Made by a program: the position numbers and the translations under genes. A model generated the notes under the pieces. That model had not been told where the DNA came from, did no database searches, and worked only from the letters and a program-made list of their open reading frames with translations. From RGIG9060 sp052173655 (GTDB lineage: Bacteria; Spirochaetota; Spirochaetia; Treponematales; Treponemataceae), in contig JBQMYD010000003.1 of NCBI GenBank assembly GCA_052173655.1, forward strand, positions 124,001-188,000: a DNA stretch of 64,000 bases, given 5' to 3'. Each line of letters starts with the position of its first letter. Position 1 is the first letter of the stretch. Below, piece after piece: positions 7,751 to 15,536 of this stretch.

Positions 7751-8797
7751 TTATTCTGCAGAAGCACCTACAATTGAATACTTGTATGTCCATGAAAGAG
7801 GGAACTTTACAGATGCAAACTTTCCTCCGTTAAAGCCAACTTCAACAGCAGCACTGAATTTTCCAATTTTATCTGCTTCATATGTAAAGGAAGGTTTTAC
7901 AGAGAACTCTCCCATTGCAGCATTTGAATATGTTGTTGAAGAGGATTCTTCAATAGCAACTTCCATATTGTCATTTATTTTGTAAGCAATAGCCCATGCA
8001 TTATAGAAATTATCAACAAAATCCGAGCTAAAATCTGCAGCTACTGAAAAACCTGCTATCTCATAAGATGCACTAAAATTCACACCTGAATCTTTTATAA
8101 AAGCTTCTTTTGCAGGTTTTTGTGAATAATATGTATAGCCGAAATAAAATTTCAAAGAATCGATCGGTTTAACCGTTCCATAGGTACCAAAAGAAAACAG
8201 ATTAATTCCTTTGTCATCAACCCCATTATATTTAAAATTTGCACCTATACTGAAAATATCTTTATATTCGTACCATCCTCCAAGACCGCACTTGAAAGTA
8301 TATTCTTTTTTTGCGTTCACAAAGTAATTTTCAACAGGAATTGTGAAAGCCAAAGTTACTCCTTTAAGCCCATGCATTCCAAATGTAACACCACTACTTC
8401 CGATATTACCAGCTTTTACGTTGTCGTCACCTACAACAGAATAAGATCCCGGAATAGAAGTTCCCTTATTAATTCCGATTCTGAAATAGTCTACAGGCTT
8501 AAAAACCATGTTAAAATCAGCTTTGCCGTCTTTATACTCAAAACCTATTGGAACGCCATTATTCAAAGCAAATTTTATTCTAGCCTTTACCATAGCATCA
8601 ACATACTTAGAACCGACATTTACTTTCATCTGGTCATACGCACCTGCAAATTCCGCTTTTCCATCACCTGATACTTCTACAACATCCGTAGCAACCTTGT
8701 TTTCCAAAGCAACTTTTAGCGATTTACCGTCATTTTGGGCAAAAACCACCATGCTAACAATTGCTAAAACAGCAATTGAAGACAATAACTTTTTCAT
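7751..8797 (-). CDS. Predicted outer-membrane beta-barrel protein
   Basis: The 348-aa protein begins with a signal peptide (MKKLLSSIAVLAIVSMVVFAQ, cleavage near residue 20). The mature part is rich in alternating polar/aromatic strands typical of a beta-barrel. Examples are FKPVDYFRIGINKG, KFYFGYTYYSQ and SFTYEADKIGKFSAAVEVGF. The last residues are not a classical Phe terminus. A strong ribosome binding site (AAGGAG) and a near-consensus promoter lie upstream, and a strong terminator lies downstream, so it is a highly expressed single-gene unit. I do not recognise an exact family. A porin-like role is inferred. Its position next to the RNA block and feo genes gives no direct clue. Confidence 0.75.
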   Translation of the reverse strand: MKKLLSSIAVLAIVSMVVFAQNDGKSLKVALENKVATDVVEVSGDGKAEFAGAYDQMKVNVGSKYVDAMVKARIKFALNNGVPIGFEYKDGKADFNMVFKPVDYFRIGINKGTSIPGSYSVVGDDNVKAGNIGSSGVTFGMHGLKGVTLAFTIPVENYFVNAKKEYTFKCGLGGWYEYKDIFSIGANFKYNGVDDKGINLFSFGTYGTVKPIDSLKFYFGYTYYSQKPAKEAFIKDSGVNFSASYEIAGFSVAADFSSDFVDNFYNAWAIAYKINDNMEVAIEESSSTTYSNAAMGEFSVKPSFTYEADKIGKFSAAVEVGFNGGKFASVKFPLSWTYKYSIVGASAE

Positions 8798-8829
8798 ATT
8801 TTTCTCCTTATGTAAAAATAACCACTTTT

Positions 8830-8858
8830 ATTATCACAGAAAAAGTAGCAATTTGCAA
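8830..8858 (-). promoter_or_regulatory. Promoter of the outer-membrane protein gene
   Basis: Read on the minus strand, TTGCAA (8853-8858), a 17-base spacer and GATAAT (8830-8835) form a good promoter. The predicted start near 8823 leaves a leader of about 26 bases that carries an AAGGAG ribosome binding site. It overlaps nothing but abuts the stop codon of the small Cys-rich gene. Confidence 0.65.
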
Positions 8859-8860
8859 GC

Positions 8861-9040
8861 TTAAATTTTTTTGTCGGTATTATCGGCAGAACATTCCTGC
8901 CCCGCACAACTACCCTTGCAGGAGCTACACCCGCATCCGCAAGAAATCGATTTTCCTTTTCGTTTTGCAGATATCATTCTTACAATAATTGCTGTTACAA
9001 AGGCTAACAATGCTATACCAATTATGATTGTTGCTACCAT
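8861..9040 (-). CDS. FeoB-associated Cys-rich membrane protein
   Basis: A 59-aa open frame starts at ATG 9038-9040 behind a strong AGGAGG ribosome binding site. Residues 1-22 form one membrane helix (MVATIIIGIALLAFVTAII). A basic stretch RMISAKRKGK follows, then a cysteine cluster CGCGCSSCKGSCAGQEC. This is the hallmark of the small proteins that accompany FeoB in many bacteria, which are thought to assist Fe2+ passage. It lies 157 bp downstream of feoB on the same strand, past a hairpin, so it may be a readthrough or separately transcribed member of the feo operon. Confidence 0.85.
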   Translation of the reverse strand: MVATIIIGIALLAFVTAIIVRMISAKRKGKSISCGCGCSSCKGSCAGQECSADNTDKKI

Positions 9041-9100
9041 ATAATACCTCCTATAAAAATCAGGGACTTAATAGAAAATTCGTTTTTTTTAATATGCAAA

Positions 9101-9143
9101 GTTTAAAATCAAATTTTCATATTACAATGATTTGATTTTAAAC
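9101..9143. repeat. Perfect 13-bp inverted repeat between feoB and the Cys-rich gene
   Basis: GTTTAAAATCAAA (9101-9113) is repeated inverted as TTTGATTTTAAAC (9131-9143) with a 17-base loop. It could be a second attenuating hairpin after feoB or a regulator site before the small gene. It is followed on the minus strand by an A-rich, not T-rich, stretch at first, so a simple terminator is not certain. Confidence 0.5.
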
Positions 9144-9158
9144 GTCGCTAATAAATAA

Positions 9159-9188
9159 ATTAAGCTGTCCAAAACTGAACAGCTTAAT
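9159..9188 (-). terminator. feoB terminator or attenuator
   Basis: ATTAAGCTGTCC (9159-9170) pairs with GAACAGCTTAAT (9177-9188), a 12-bp stem with one G-U pair and a 6-base loop. On the minus strand TTTATTTATTAG follows. It lies 10 bases after the feoB stop codon. Confidence 0.55.
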
Positions 9189-9197
9189 CATATAATT

Positions 9198-11600
9198 TTA
9201 TCGGGCTTTCTTTACAGTATTTTTTCTTGCAGGCCTAAAAAGTAAGTACAAAAGACAAGCCAATATAAGCAATGCAAAAATTAATCCTACAATATTAATT
9301 CTGCCTGTAAAAGCACAGCCAAGCTGATAAACTATTAAACTAATTATATATGCAAAACCGCACTGATAGCCAATTGCAAACCAAAGCCATTTATGACTAT
9401 TGAATTCTCGTTTCATAGCTCCTATTGCAGCAAAACATGGAGCACACAAAAGGTTGAACAACAAGAAAGAGTAAGCTGCAAGAGAACTTTCAAGTCCCTT
9501 AAAGTCAAGAACACCGAATACGCCTACAACTTCTTCCTTAGCAACAAGTCCCATAATAGTTGCAACAGTTGCTGTTTCGTTTCCAAAACCGAGCGGCATA
9601 AAAATCCACTTTAAGCCGTAACCTATTTTTCCAAGAATTGAATCACCTAGCTCTAATTCAGTATTAAATCCGAAACCTTCTTCCATCCAACCGAATTTAG
9701 AACCTGCCCAAATTACGATTGATGAAATCAAAATGATTGTTCCGGCTTTTTTAATGAAAGACCAACCTCTTTCCCACATTGAACGCATTACGCTTCCAAA
9801 AGTAGGCCAGTGGTAAGCAGGTAATTCCATTACAAACGGAGAAGTATCCCCTTCAAACATTTTTGTTTTCTTGAGCATAATACCGGATACGATGATTGCT
9901 GCAACTCCTACAAAATATGCACTCGGACCAACCCAAGCTGCCCCTCCAAACATTGAAACGGCAATTAAAGCAATAATAGGCAATTTTGCACCACAAGGAA
10001 TAAATGTAGTTGTCATGATTGTCATTCGGCGGTCGCGAGGATTTTCAATCGTACGGCTAGCCATAATTCCCGGAACACCGCAACCTGTTCCGATAAGCAT
10101 AGGAATAAATGATTTTCCGCTTAAACCGAATTTTCTAAAAATTCTGTCCATGATGAAAGCAACACGAGCCATATATCCGCAGCCTTCCAAGAATGCAAGG
10201 AAAATAAATAAAACCAACATCTGAGGAACAAATCCCAAAACGGCACCAACTCCTCCCACGATTCCTTCAACTATCAAACTTTCAAGCCATTCTGCACAAT
10301 TTACAGCTTCAAGTCCCATTGAAAGCAACGCAGGAATTCCCGGTACCCACCAACCGAAATTGTCGCTAGGATCAGGGAAATCTTCAGCTTCCATTGCAGA
10401 ATCCACAGTTTCCGATATATCAAATCCGCTTTCTGCAAGCTCAGGGCCGTAAAAGCCGTAAGCTTCTTCAAAAGCTCCGTAATCGCCTTCTTCGATAGAA
10501 CCTGCCAACTCATCAGCACCGGTAACACCTTGTTCTACGGCATCATTTACGGTATTGATTACATCTTCAGTCCATATATTGTTTACAGCAAATTCATTTA
10601 CAGCATCATCGTAAGCTTCGCGTCCTTTCCCGAACATAAACCAACCGTCTCCAAAAAGACAATCGTTTGTCCAGTCAGTACACCAAGTTCCAACTGTTGT
10701 TATGGAAACAAAGTATACAAGGAACATAACTGCGGCAAAAATAGGAAGAGCTGCCCAACGGTTTGTTACAACTTTATCGATTTTATCGGAAGCAGAAAGC
10801 TTACCTCTGGTTGCTTTTTTATAAGAGCTTTTTAAAATTTCAGCAATGCGAACATAGCGTTCATTGATGATAATACTTTCAGCATCATCATCTATTTCTT
10901 TTTCCGCAGCCTTTATATCAGTTTCAATATGAGCAAGGATATCGCTTTGAATAGCCATTTGTTTAAGAATTTTTTCATCTCGTTCAAAAATTTTAATTGC
11001 GAACCATCTTTGCTTTCTTTCGTCCATTTCGTGTAAAACGGCTTCTTCAATGTGAGCTATAGCGTGTTCTACAGGACCTATAAAGACATGCTGAGGAATT
11101 TTTTCATCAGCTTTAGCAGCTTCAATTGCTAATTTTGCAGCGTCCATTACGCCTTCGCCTTTTAAAGCTGAAATTTCAATAACCTTGCATCCAAGCTGAC
11201 GCTCCAACTCTTTAACGTCTATTTTATCTCCGGTTTTTCTTACAACATCCATCATGTTAATTGCAACTACGGTAGGGATACCAAGTTCAAGTAACTGTGT
11301 AGTTAAATAGAGATTTCGTTCAAGATTGCTTCCATCAACTATATTGAGAATAGCGTCCGGAGATTCGTTTATGAGATAATTTCTGGCAACAACTTCTTCC
11401 AACGTATACGGTGAAAGGGAATAAATTCCGGGAAGGTCGGTAACTATAACATTATCATGTTTTTTTAACTTTCCTTCCTTTTTTTCTACGGTAACCCCGG
11501 GCCAGTTACCTACAAACTGATTCGCTCCCGTAAGTGCATTAAACAATGTTGTTTTACCTGCATTCGGATTTCCCGCAAGTGCGATTTTAATTTTTTCCAT
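9198..11600 (-). CDS. feoB: Ferrous iron transport protein B
   Basis: This is the inner-membrane Fe2+ permease with an N-terminal GTPase domain. The G1 motif GNPNAGKT is at residues 10-17, G3 DLPG at 55-58, the FeoB-type G4 NMMD at 115-118, and G5 SALKGEG near 153. The permease core has the gate motifs, including LIGTGCGVPGIMASRTI and the later PCFAAIGAMKREF. The 800-aa length is above the usual range of about 650-780. The excess is an acidic segment at about 325-425 (for example EDVINTVNDAVEQGVTGADE), placed between membrane helices and probably periplasmic. The gene follows two feoA genes and precedes a small Cys-rich partner. Confidence 0.95.
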   Translation of the reverse strand: MEKIKIALAGNPNAGKTTLFNALTGANQFVGNWPGVTVEKKEGKLKKHDNVIVTDLPGIYSLSPYTLEEVVARNYLINESPDAILNIVDGSNLERNLYLTTQLLELGIPTVVAINMMDVVRKTGDKIDVKELERQLGCKVIEISALKGEGVMDAAKLAIEAAKADEKIPQHVFIGPVEHAIAHIEEAVLHEMDERKQRWFAIKIFERDEKILKQMAIQSDILAHIETDIKAAEKEIDDDAESIIINERYVRIAEILKSSYKKATRGKLSASDKIDKVVTNRWAALPIFAAVMFLVYFVSITTVGTWCTDWTNDCLFGDGWFMFGKGREAYDDAVNEFAVNNIWTEDVINTVNDAVEQGVTGADELAGSIEEGDYGAFEEAYGFYGPELAESGFDISETVDSAMEAEDFPDPSDNFGWWVPGIPALLSMGLEAVNCAEWLESLIVEGIVGGVGAVLGFVPQMLVLFIFLAFLEGCGYMARVAFIMDRIFRKFGLSGKSFIPMLIGTGCGVPGIMASRTIENPRDRRMTIMTTTFIPCGAKLPIIALIAVSMFGGAAWVGPSAYFVGVAAIIVSGIMLKKTKMFEGDTSPFVMELPAYHWPTFGSVMRSMWERGWSFIKKAGTIILISSIVIWAGSKFGWMEEGFGFNTELELGDSILGKIGYGLKWIFMPLGFGNETATVATIMGLVAKEEVVGVFGVLDFKGLESSLAAYSFLLFNLLCAPCFAAIGAMKREFNSHKWLWFAIGYQCGFAYIISLIVYQLGCAFTGRINIVGLIFALLILACLLYLLFRPARKNTVKKAR

Positions 11601-11618
11601 TGATTTCTCCTATATCAA

Positions 11619-11849
11619 TTAGTTAGCACTAATATTTATTTCAATTGATTGAGCATCTTCCTTTCTTAAAGAAAGTTCATAACCTCGTACAGTTATCTCA
11701 ACCGGATCTCCTAAAGGAGCCACCTTTCTAATGAAAACCTTTGTGCCTTTAGTAATTCCCATGTCCATTATTCTACGCTTTAAGGCACCCTCTCCATTCA
11801 AACTTACAACTTCTACCGTTGTTCCGACTTTTGCTTCTCTTAAAGTCAT
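11619..11849 (-). CDS. feoA: FeoA family protein (feoB-proximal copy)
   Basis: This 76-aa cytosolic SH3-like protein is thought to bind or activate FeoB during Fe2+ uptake. The FeoA features are present: TTVEVVSLNG, LKRRIMDMGITKGTKVFIRKVAPLGDPVEITVRGYELSL split over residues 10-60, and a closing RKEDAQSIEI. A ribosome binding site (AGGAG-like, read as GGAGAAAAAG) lies upstream. The gene is 18 bp upstream of feoB and 38 bp downstream of a second feoA. It is a divergent paralogue of that copy rather than a recent duplicate. Confidence 0.92.
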   Translation of the reverse strand: MTLREAKVGTTVEVVSLNGEGALKRRIMDMGITKGTKVFIRKVAPLGDPVEITVRGYELSLRKEDAQSIEINISAN

Positions 11850-11887
11850 CTTTTTCTCCTATTTGCAATACTGTAGTATTATATAAA

Positions 11888-12097
11888 TTAGATCATAATT
11901 TTCTCTGCCATATCCTTATCTATGGCAACACGACTGTCTTTTACATTCACAATTATATTTCCTGCAAGCTTTGAAACAAGCGTTACAGTTCCTCCCGGTA
12001 AAAACCCCAAGTCTTCCAGATGTTTTTTCACTTCAGGTTTACCGCCAATTTTACGGATAATATTGGGTTGTCCGCATTCCGCTAAAGTTAAAGGCAT
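11888..12097 (-). CDS. feoA: FeoA family protein (promoter-proximal copy)
   Basis: A second FeoA-domain protein of about 69 aa opens the feo operon. It begins MPLTLAECGQPN and contains the FeoA core KKHLEDLGFLPGGTVTLVSK and NIIVNVKDSRVAIDKDMA. The start is ATG 12095-12097, nine bases after a GGAG site; an adjacent TTG (12098-12100) is also possible. The operon promoter and a 22-bp operator sit immediately upstream. Two FeoA proteins in one operon are known in several anaerobes, where they may form a heteromeric FeoB partner. Confidence 0.9.
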   Translation of the reverse strand: MPLTLAECGQPNIIRKIGGKPEVKKHLEDLGFLPGGTVTLVSKLAGNIIVNVKDSRVAIDKDMAEKIMI

Positions 12098-12111
12098 CAA
12101 GTTATACTCCT

Positions 12112-12133
12112 ATAGTTAGCCCATGCCAACTAT
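12112..12133 (-). promoter_or_regulatory. Operator of the feo operon
   Basis: An imperfect 22-bp palindrome reads ATAGTTAGC-N4-GCCAACTAT (one mismatch between arms). It starts five bases after the -10 box, so it covers the transcription start to about +22 and ends just before the ribosome binding site. A matching half-site GCTAAC lies at 12171-12176, next to the -35 box. The same palindrome occurs before the lipoprotein operon at 15452-15473. A metal-dependent repressor of the DtxR/TroR or Fur class is a likely ligand, by inference. Confidence 0.7.
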
Positions 12134-12138
12134 GTTTA

Positions 12139-12168
12139 ATTGTAAAACTTCTGTATATCAGTTGTCAA
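12139..12168 (-). promoter_or_regulatory. Promoter of the feo operon
   Basis: On the minus strand TTGACA (12163-12168), an 18-base spacer and TACAAT (12139-12144) form a strong promoter. The predicted start lies at the edge of the 22-bp operator at 12112-12133. Confidence 0.75.
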
Positions 12169-12269
12169 TAGCTAACAAATAAGTATTTACATGGCAAAGA
12201 AAAAACTAAAAAAATTTCATATATTTCTGAAAAAATACATATCTCATACATTAAAATATTCTAAAAATA

Positions 12270-12299
12270 TTGCCACGAAAAGCATAAAAGTATTATTAT
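12270..12299 (+). promoter_or_regulatory. Possible purC promoter
   Basis: TTGCCA (12270-12275) and TATTAT (12294-12299) are 18 bases apart. A small inverted repeat TCCTA-N7-TAGGA (12306-12322) lies at the predicted transcript start. The leader to the purC ATG would be about 40 bases. Confidence 0.45.
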
Positions 12300-12346
12300 T
12301 TAATGTCCTAGATGAAGTAGGATAAATTATTTTTAAGGTGAAAATT

Positions 12347-13036
12347 ATGGCAAACAAACTTGTTTTCAAGGGAAAAACAAAAGATGTCTTTGAATTAGAA
12401 AACGGAAATTATCTTTTAAAATTTAAAGATGATTGTACGGGAAAAGACGGCGTTTTTGATCCGGGGGAAAACTCCGTAGGTCTTACAATTGAGGGGGTAG
12501 GTGATGTAAACCTGCGTATGACAGAATATTTTTTCAATAAAATTAATTCTTCAGGCATAAAAACTCACTTTGTAAAAGCAAATTTTGATGATACTACAAT
12601 GGAAGTTCTTCCTGCAAAAGTTTTTGGCCATGGATTGGAAGTAATCTGTCGCTATAGAGCTGTAGGAAGCTTTATCAGAAGATATGGGGAATATATAGAA
12701 GAAGGTGCGCACCTTCCTTCATATGTTGAAATGACTTTCAAAAATGACGAAAAAGGCGATCCGCTTGTTACAAAAGAAGCCTTAGTTGCTCTTAAAGTTA
12801 TGTCTGATGAACAATATGAAACCGTAAAAAAAATGACTCAAGACATAACAAAAATAGTTGCCGATGATCTTAAAACAAAAGGTCTTGAGCTTTATGATAT
12901 CAAATTTGAATTTGGATATGCACAAGACGGCAAGGTTATGCTGATTGATGAAATAGCCTCCGGCAATATGAGAGTCTACAAAGATGGAAAATACATCGAT
13001 CCTATGACTCTATCAAAACTGTTTTTTTCAAAATAA
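12347..13036 (+). CDS. purC: Phosphoribosylaminoimidazole-succinocarboxamide synthase
   Basis: The enzyme joins aspartate to CAIR with ATP to give SAICAR in purine synthesis. The protein shows the SAICAR synthetase pattern: an N-terminal KGKTKDVFEL, LKFKDDCTG, EVICRYRAVGSFIRRYG, DIKFEFGYAQDG and LIDEIASGNMR. Length is about 229 aa, as usual. I start at ATG 12347, seven bases after AAGGTG; an upstream GTG (12338) overlaps that site and is less likely. No other pur gene is adjacent. The gene is convergent with the lipoprotein operon. A loose hairpin follows it. Confidence 0.93.
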   Translation: MANKLVFKGKTKDVFELENGNYLLKFKDDCTGKDGVFDPGENSVGLTIEGVGDVNLRMTEYFFNKINSSGIKTHFVKANFDDTTMEVLPAKVFGHGLEVICRYRAVGSFIRRYGEYIEEGAHLPSYVEMTFKNDEKGDPLVTKEALVALKVMSDEQYETVKKMTQDITKIVADDLKTKGLELYDIKFEFGYAQDGKVMLIDEIASGNMRVYKDGKYIDPMTLSKLFFSK

Positions 13037-13079
13037 AGATTTTATAAAAAATAAAACAACTTGTGTTAAATTCCAGCAA

Positions 13080-13131
13080 AAAGCCGGAAAAAGCAACATG
13101 GAAGTAAGTATCCTTTGAATTTTCTGGCTTT
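13080..13131 (+). terminator. Hairpin after purC
   Basis: AAAGCCGGAAAA (13080-13091) pairs with TTTTCTGGCTTT (13120-13131) with one G-U pair and a 28-base loop that can fold further (GGA/TCC). The following GTTATTGTT is only moderately T-rich, so it may be a weak terminator or another RNA structure in the convergent gap. Confidence 0.35.
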
Positions 13132-13163
13132 GTTATTGTTATCAACAAGTATTTTTTAATTTT

Positions 13164-14255
13164 TTACTTTGTCAATGTACGGCAAAGACGAATACCTGTA
13201 TCCATACTAACCGTAAGAGAATTTCCATCTCTTTTTGACACGGAGCAATAATGTGCAGGATCTGCCAAACATCCTCCTTTTACAACTTTCTTCCCGTTTT
13301 CATCATCATAAAAATCATTACACCATTCTTTTGCATGCCCTGTCATATCAAAAAGATGCAAAGCATTAGGTATTTTCTTACCTACTTCATGATAAACAAA
13401 ACCAAACCCTTTTTTGGAATTTTCCTTGTACCAAGCACATTTGTCCAAATTTTCATCTTTTAACAGATATCCGTTAAAATTATACGGATCCTGATCTTTT
13501 TTACTTTCATTGAACAACTGGTTTTTTGAATTTATACCTGAAAAACAAAAACTCCAGTCCGCTTTTTTTATACTGCCTCCGCGGGAAGCAAATTCCCATT
13601 CCGCTTCGCTCGGCAAGCGATATCCGTTTTTTGTAACATCAACCGTTGCTGCTTTCCATTTTTCTTGGCTTTCAGAGTTTAGATATAACAAACTGCTATG
13701 ATTCAAATCATCCCAATTATCAACACCTTCAATTGTATAACACATATCATAACCAAGCTTTTTACTTAGTTTATTGCAAAAACAAACTGCCTGAAACCAA
13801 TTCACGTTAACCATCGGAGTTAAAGCCACATTTTCACCATCCGCAACCTTACAAGACGCCGGAGGTGCTCCATTCATAATCTCCTGATACAACTCCCGTG
13901 TTACTTCATATTGAGACAACACATAAGGCTTCAAAATCACTTCCTGATCTTTTATAAAAACACCCTTATAAAGCGGGTCATTACCGTTGTAGTAAGAAGC
14001 CCAACTTGAATCATCAGTCATCTTCACAGTTTTTGAAGTACCATAAGGAACAATCTCAACTTCTCCGGTCTTTTCATAAGTCTTTGAACCTATGACTATA
14101 GCGGCCTTTGAAATAGAACCTCCTTCTTTTACACCGGTAGCAGTACCGGGATTTTTGTGTCCTCCTCCATTAACCACATCCGGATCCTTACACCCGGACA
14201 ATAACAACAAACCTGCCATAACAACAGGAACTGCATATTTTAACATTGCTTTCAT
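13164..14255 (-). CDS. SUMF1/FGE-domain lipoprotein (second gene)
   Basis: This is an exported lipoprotein: the signal peptide ends LLLLSGCKD, with the lipid-bearing Cys at about residue 22. From about residue 90 it carries a formylglycine-generating-enzyme-like (SUMF1) domain: LSQYEVTRELYQEIM, NVNWFQAVCFCNKLSKKLG, GYRLPSEAEWEFASRGG, FDMTGHAKEWCNDFY, VVKGGC and the C-terminal GIRLCRTL. I do not see the paired catalytic cysteines of true FGE in the expected place, so a non-enzymatic or binding role is likely. It is 48 bp behind a paralogue and shares its iron-type operator. A good GGAGGAT ribosome binding site precedes it. Confidence 0.85.
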   Translation of the reverse strand: MKAMLKYAVPVVMAGLLLLSGCKDPDVVNGGGHKNPGTATGVKEGGSISKAAIVIGSKTYEKTGEVEIVPYGTSKTVKMTDDSSWASYYNGNDPLYKGVFIKDQEVILKPYVLSQYEVTRELYQEIMNGAPPASCKVADGENVALTPMVNVNWFQAVCFCNKLSKKLGYDMCYTIEGVDNWDDLNHSSLLYLNSESQEKWKAATVDVTKNGYRLPSEAEWEFASRGGSIKKADWSFCFSGINSKNQLFNESKKDQDPYNFNGYLLKDENLDKCAWYKENSKKGFGFVYHEVGKKIPNALHLFDMTGHAKEWCNDFYDDENGKKVVKGGCLADPAHYCSVSKRDGNSLTVSMDTGIRLCRTLTK

Positions 14256-14303
14256 TCTGTATCCTCCTGCGAAAGTTCTGTTTTTTGCACACTTTTTATA
14301 TTT

Positions 14304-15434
14304 CTACCTTCCAATAAGAGTACGACAAAGTCTAAAGCCGAAAGGTGGTAAGGCTTCATCTTCGCCATCTTCTTCCCTATGAGAAATACAACAAAGAGTT
14401 GCAATACTGTTTTTATTTCCACCTCTAAGAATTCTTCCTCCCTCGGAAGCTCCTATAGGATTTATGACAACTCCATTAGAGTTTTGAGAACTCTTTTCAT
14501 CATTTTCTGCAGCATCGTTACTATATTTATCGTAGCAAAACTCGCTTACATTCCCGCTCATATCAAAAATTCCTAAAGAATTGGCAAGACGAGTTCCTAC
14601 TTCATGAGTTGTATTTGAACTATTGTGCAAATACCATGCATAATCACTAAGATTTGGATCTTTTGCAACTTTATAAAAGTTTCTCTTATCTAATCCTTTC
14701 TTTACACCTTCCCACTGGCAACCGGCAAAAGCATAATTCCACACAGAAGATTTCATATTGCCTCCACGTGCCGTAAATTCCCATTCCGCTTCAGTAGGCA
14801 ACCTATATCCATTCTTGTACAGACAAACATGTAAATTATCCCAACTAGGATTTTCAATGTTAGGAACCATATCATGAGTGATATTCTTAAAATCCCAACC
14901 GGCAACTTCATAAACAGGATCTAATCCTTGCATAATACTAAGTTTGTTACAGAAAGCTATAGCATGATACCAGTGTATACTTTCAACCGGATGTAATTTT
15001 ATTTTTTCTTCAGGAAGTGTTTCATCATGATAAACGCTTGGATTTTTACCCATCACAGCTTCGTAAAGCTCTTGAGTAACCTCGTATTTCCCCATTGCAA
15101 AAGACAAAAGACAAATTTTTCGTCCCTTTAAAAAAACTCCCTTGTAGTCGTTATAATGCTTAAAATTGCTGTTACCGTTAGCATAATAACAGCTCCAACT
15201 TGAATCATCATTTACTGCTAAAAAAACACTTGTATTTGGAGGAATAATTACCGCTTCTCCGGTCTTTTCATAAGTCTTGCCGTTTATTGTGATTTTTTCT
15301 TGAACCGGAATTGACTTATACTTTTTTTTGTTCAAGTCAAAATCACAACCGGCAAAACACAGAGTAACCGCTAACACAAGAAAAACGAAGTTTATTTTTT
15401 TAGATAAAAAAAGCACTTTTTTTAAAAAATTCAT
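14304..15434 (-). CDS. SUMF1/FGE-domain lipoprotein (first gene)
   Basis: This 376-aa exported protein has a hydrophobic leader ending VTLCFAGCDFD, a lipobox with Cys near residue 29. A short mature linker (TINGKTYEKTGEAVI) is followed by the SUMF1-like domain: MGKYEVTQELYEAVMGKNPS, YHAIAFCNKLSIMQGLDPVYE, GYRLPTEAEWEFTARGG, IFDMSGNVSEFCYDKYS, RILRGGNKN and FGFRLCRTLIGR. It is a tandem paralogue of the next gene, sharing KTYEKTGE and DDSSW. Both look like surface or periplasmic lipoproteins of unknown role. The promoter and 22-bp operator upstream match those of feo, which suggests metal-responsive expression. Confidence 0.85.
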   Translation of the reverse strand: MNFLKKVLFLSKKINFVFLVLAVTLCFAGCDFDLNKKKYKSIPVQEKITINGKTYEKTGEAVIIPPNTSVFLAVNDDSSWSCYYANGNSNFKHYNDYKGVFLKGRKICLLSFAMGKYEVTQELYEAVMGKNPSVYHDETLPEEKIKLHPVESIHWYHAIAFCNKLSIMQGLDPVYEVAGWDFKNITHDMVPNIENPSWDNLHVCLYKNGYRLPTEAEWEFTARGGNMKSSVWNYAFAGCQWEGVKKGLDKRNFYKVAKDPNLSDYAWYLHNSSNTTHEVGTRLANSLGIFDMSGNVSEFCYDKYSNDAAENDEKSSQNSNGVVINPIGASEGGRILRGGNKNSIATLCCISHREEDGEDEALPPFGFRLCRTLIGR

Positions 15435-15451
15435 ATTTCCCTCTTTTTCTT

Positions 15452-15473
15452 TTAGTTAGCCATTGCTAACTAT
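15452..15473 (-). promoter_or_regulatory. Operator of the FGE-lipoprotein operon
   Basis: A near-perfect palindrome AGTTAGC-N4-GCTAACT, extended to 22 bp, lies 17 bases before the start codon. It begins three bases after the -10 box. Both sequence and position relative to the promoter match the feo operator at 12112-12133. Confidence 0.72.
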
Positions 15474-15476
15474 TTC

Positions 15477-15506
15477 AATATAACTTCCATTTGCTTTTTA
15501 TGTCAA
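15477..15506 (-). promoter_or_regulatory. Promoter of the FGE-lipoprotein operon
   Basis: On the minus strand TTGACA (15501-15506), an 18-base spacer and TATATT (15477-15482) form a strong promoter. Its layout copies the feo promoter: same -35, same spacer length, operator over the start site. Confidence 0.75.
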
Positions 15507-15536
15507 TAGAGTTGGTGAAAAAAATAAAATATTTAT

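Noticed and set aside
8372..8988. Open frames on the plus strand within and beside the outer-membrane protein gene
   Set aside because: They overlap the OMP coding sequence and its promoter antisense, with no ribosome binding site and low-complexity translations.
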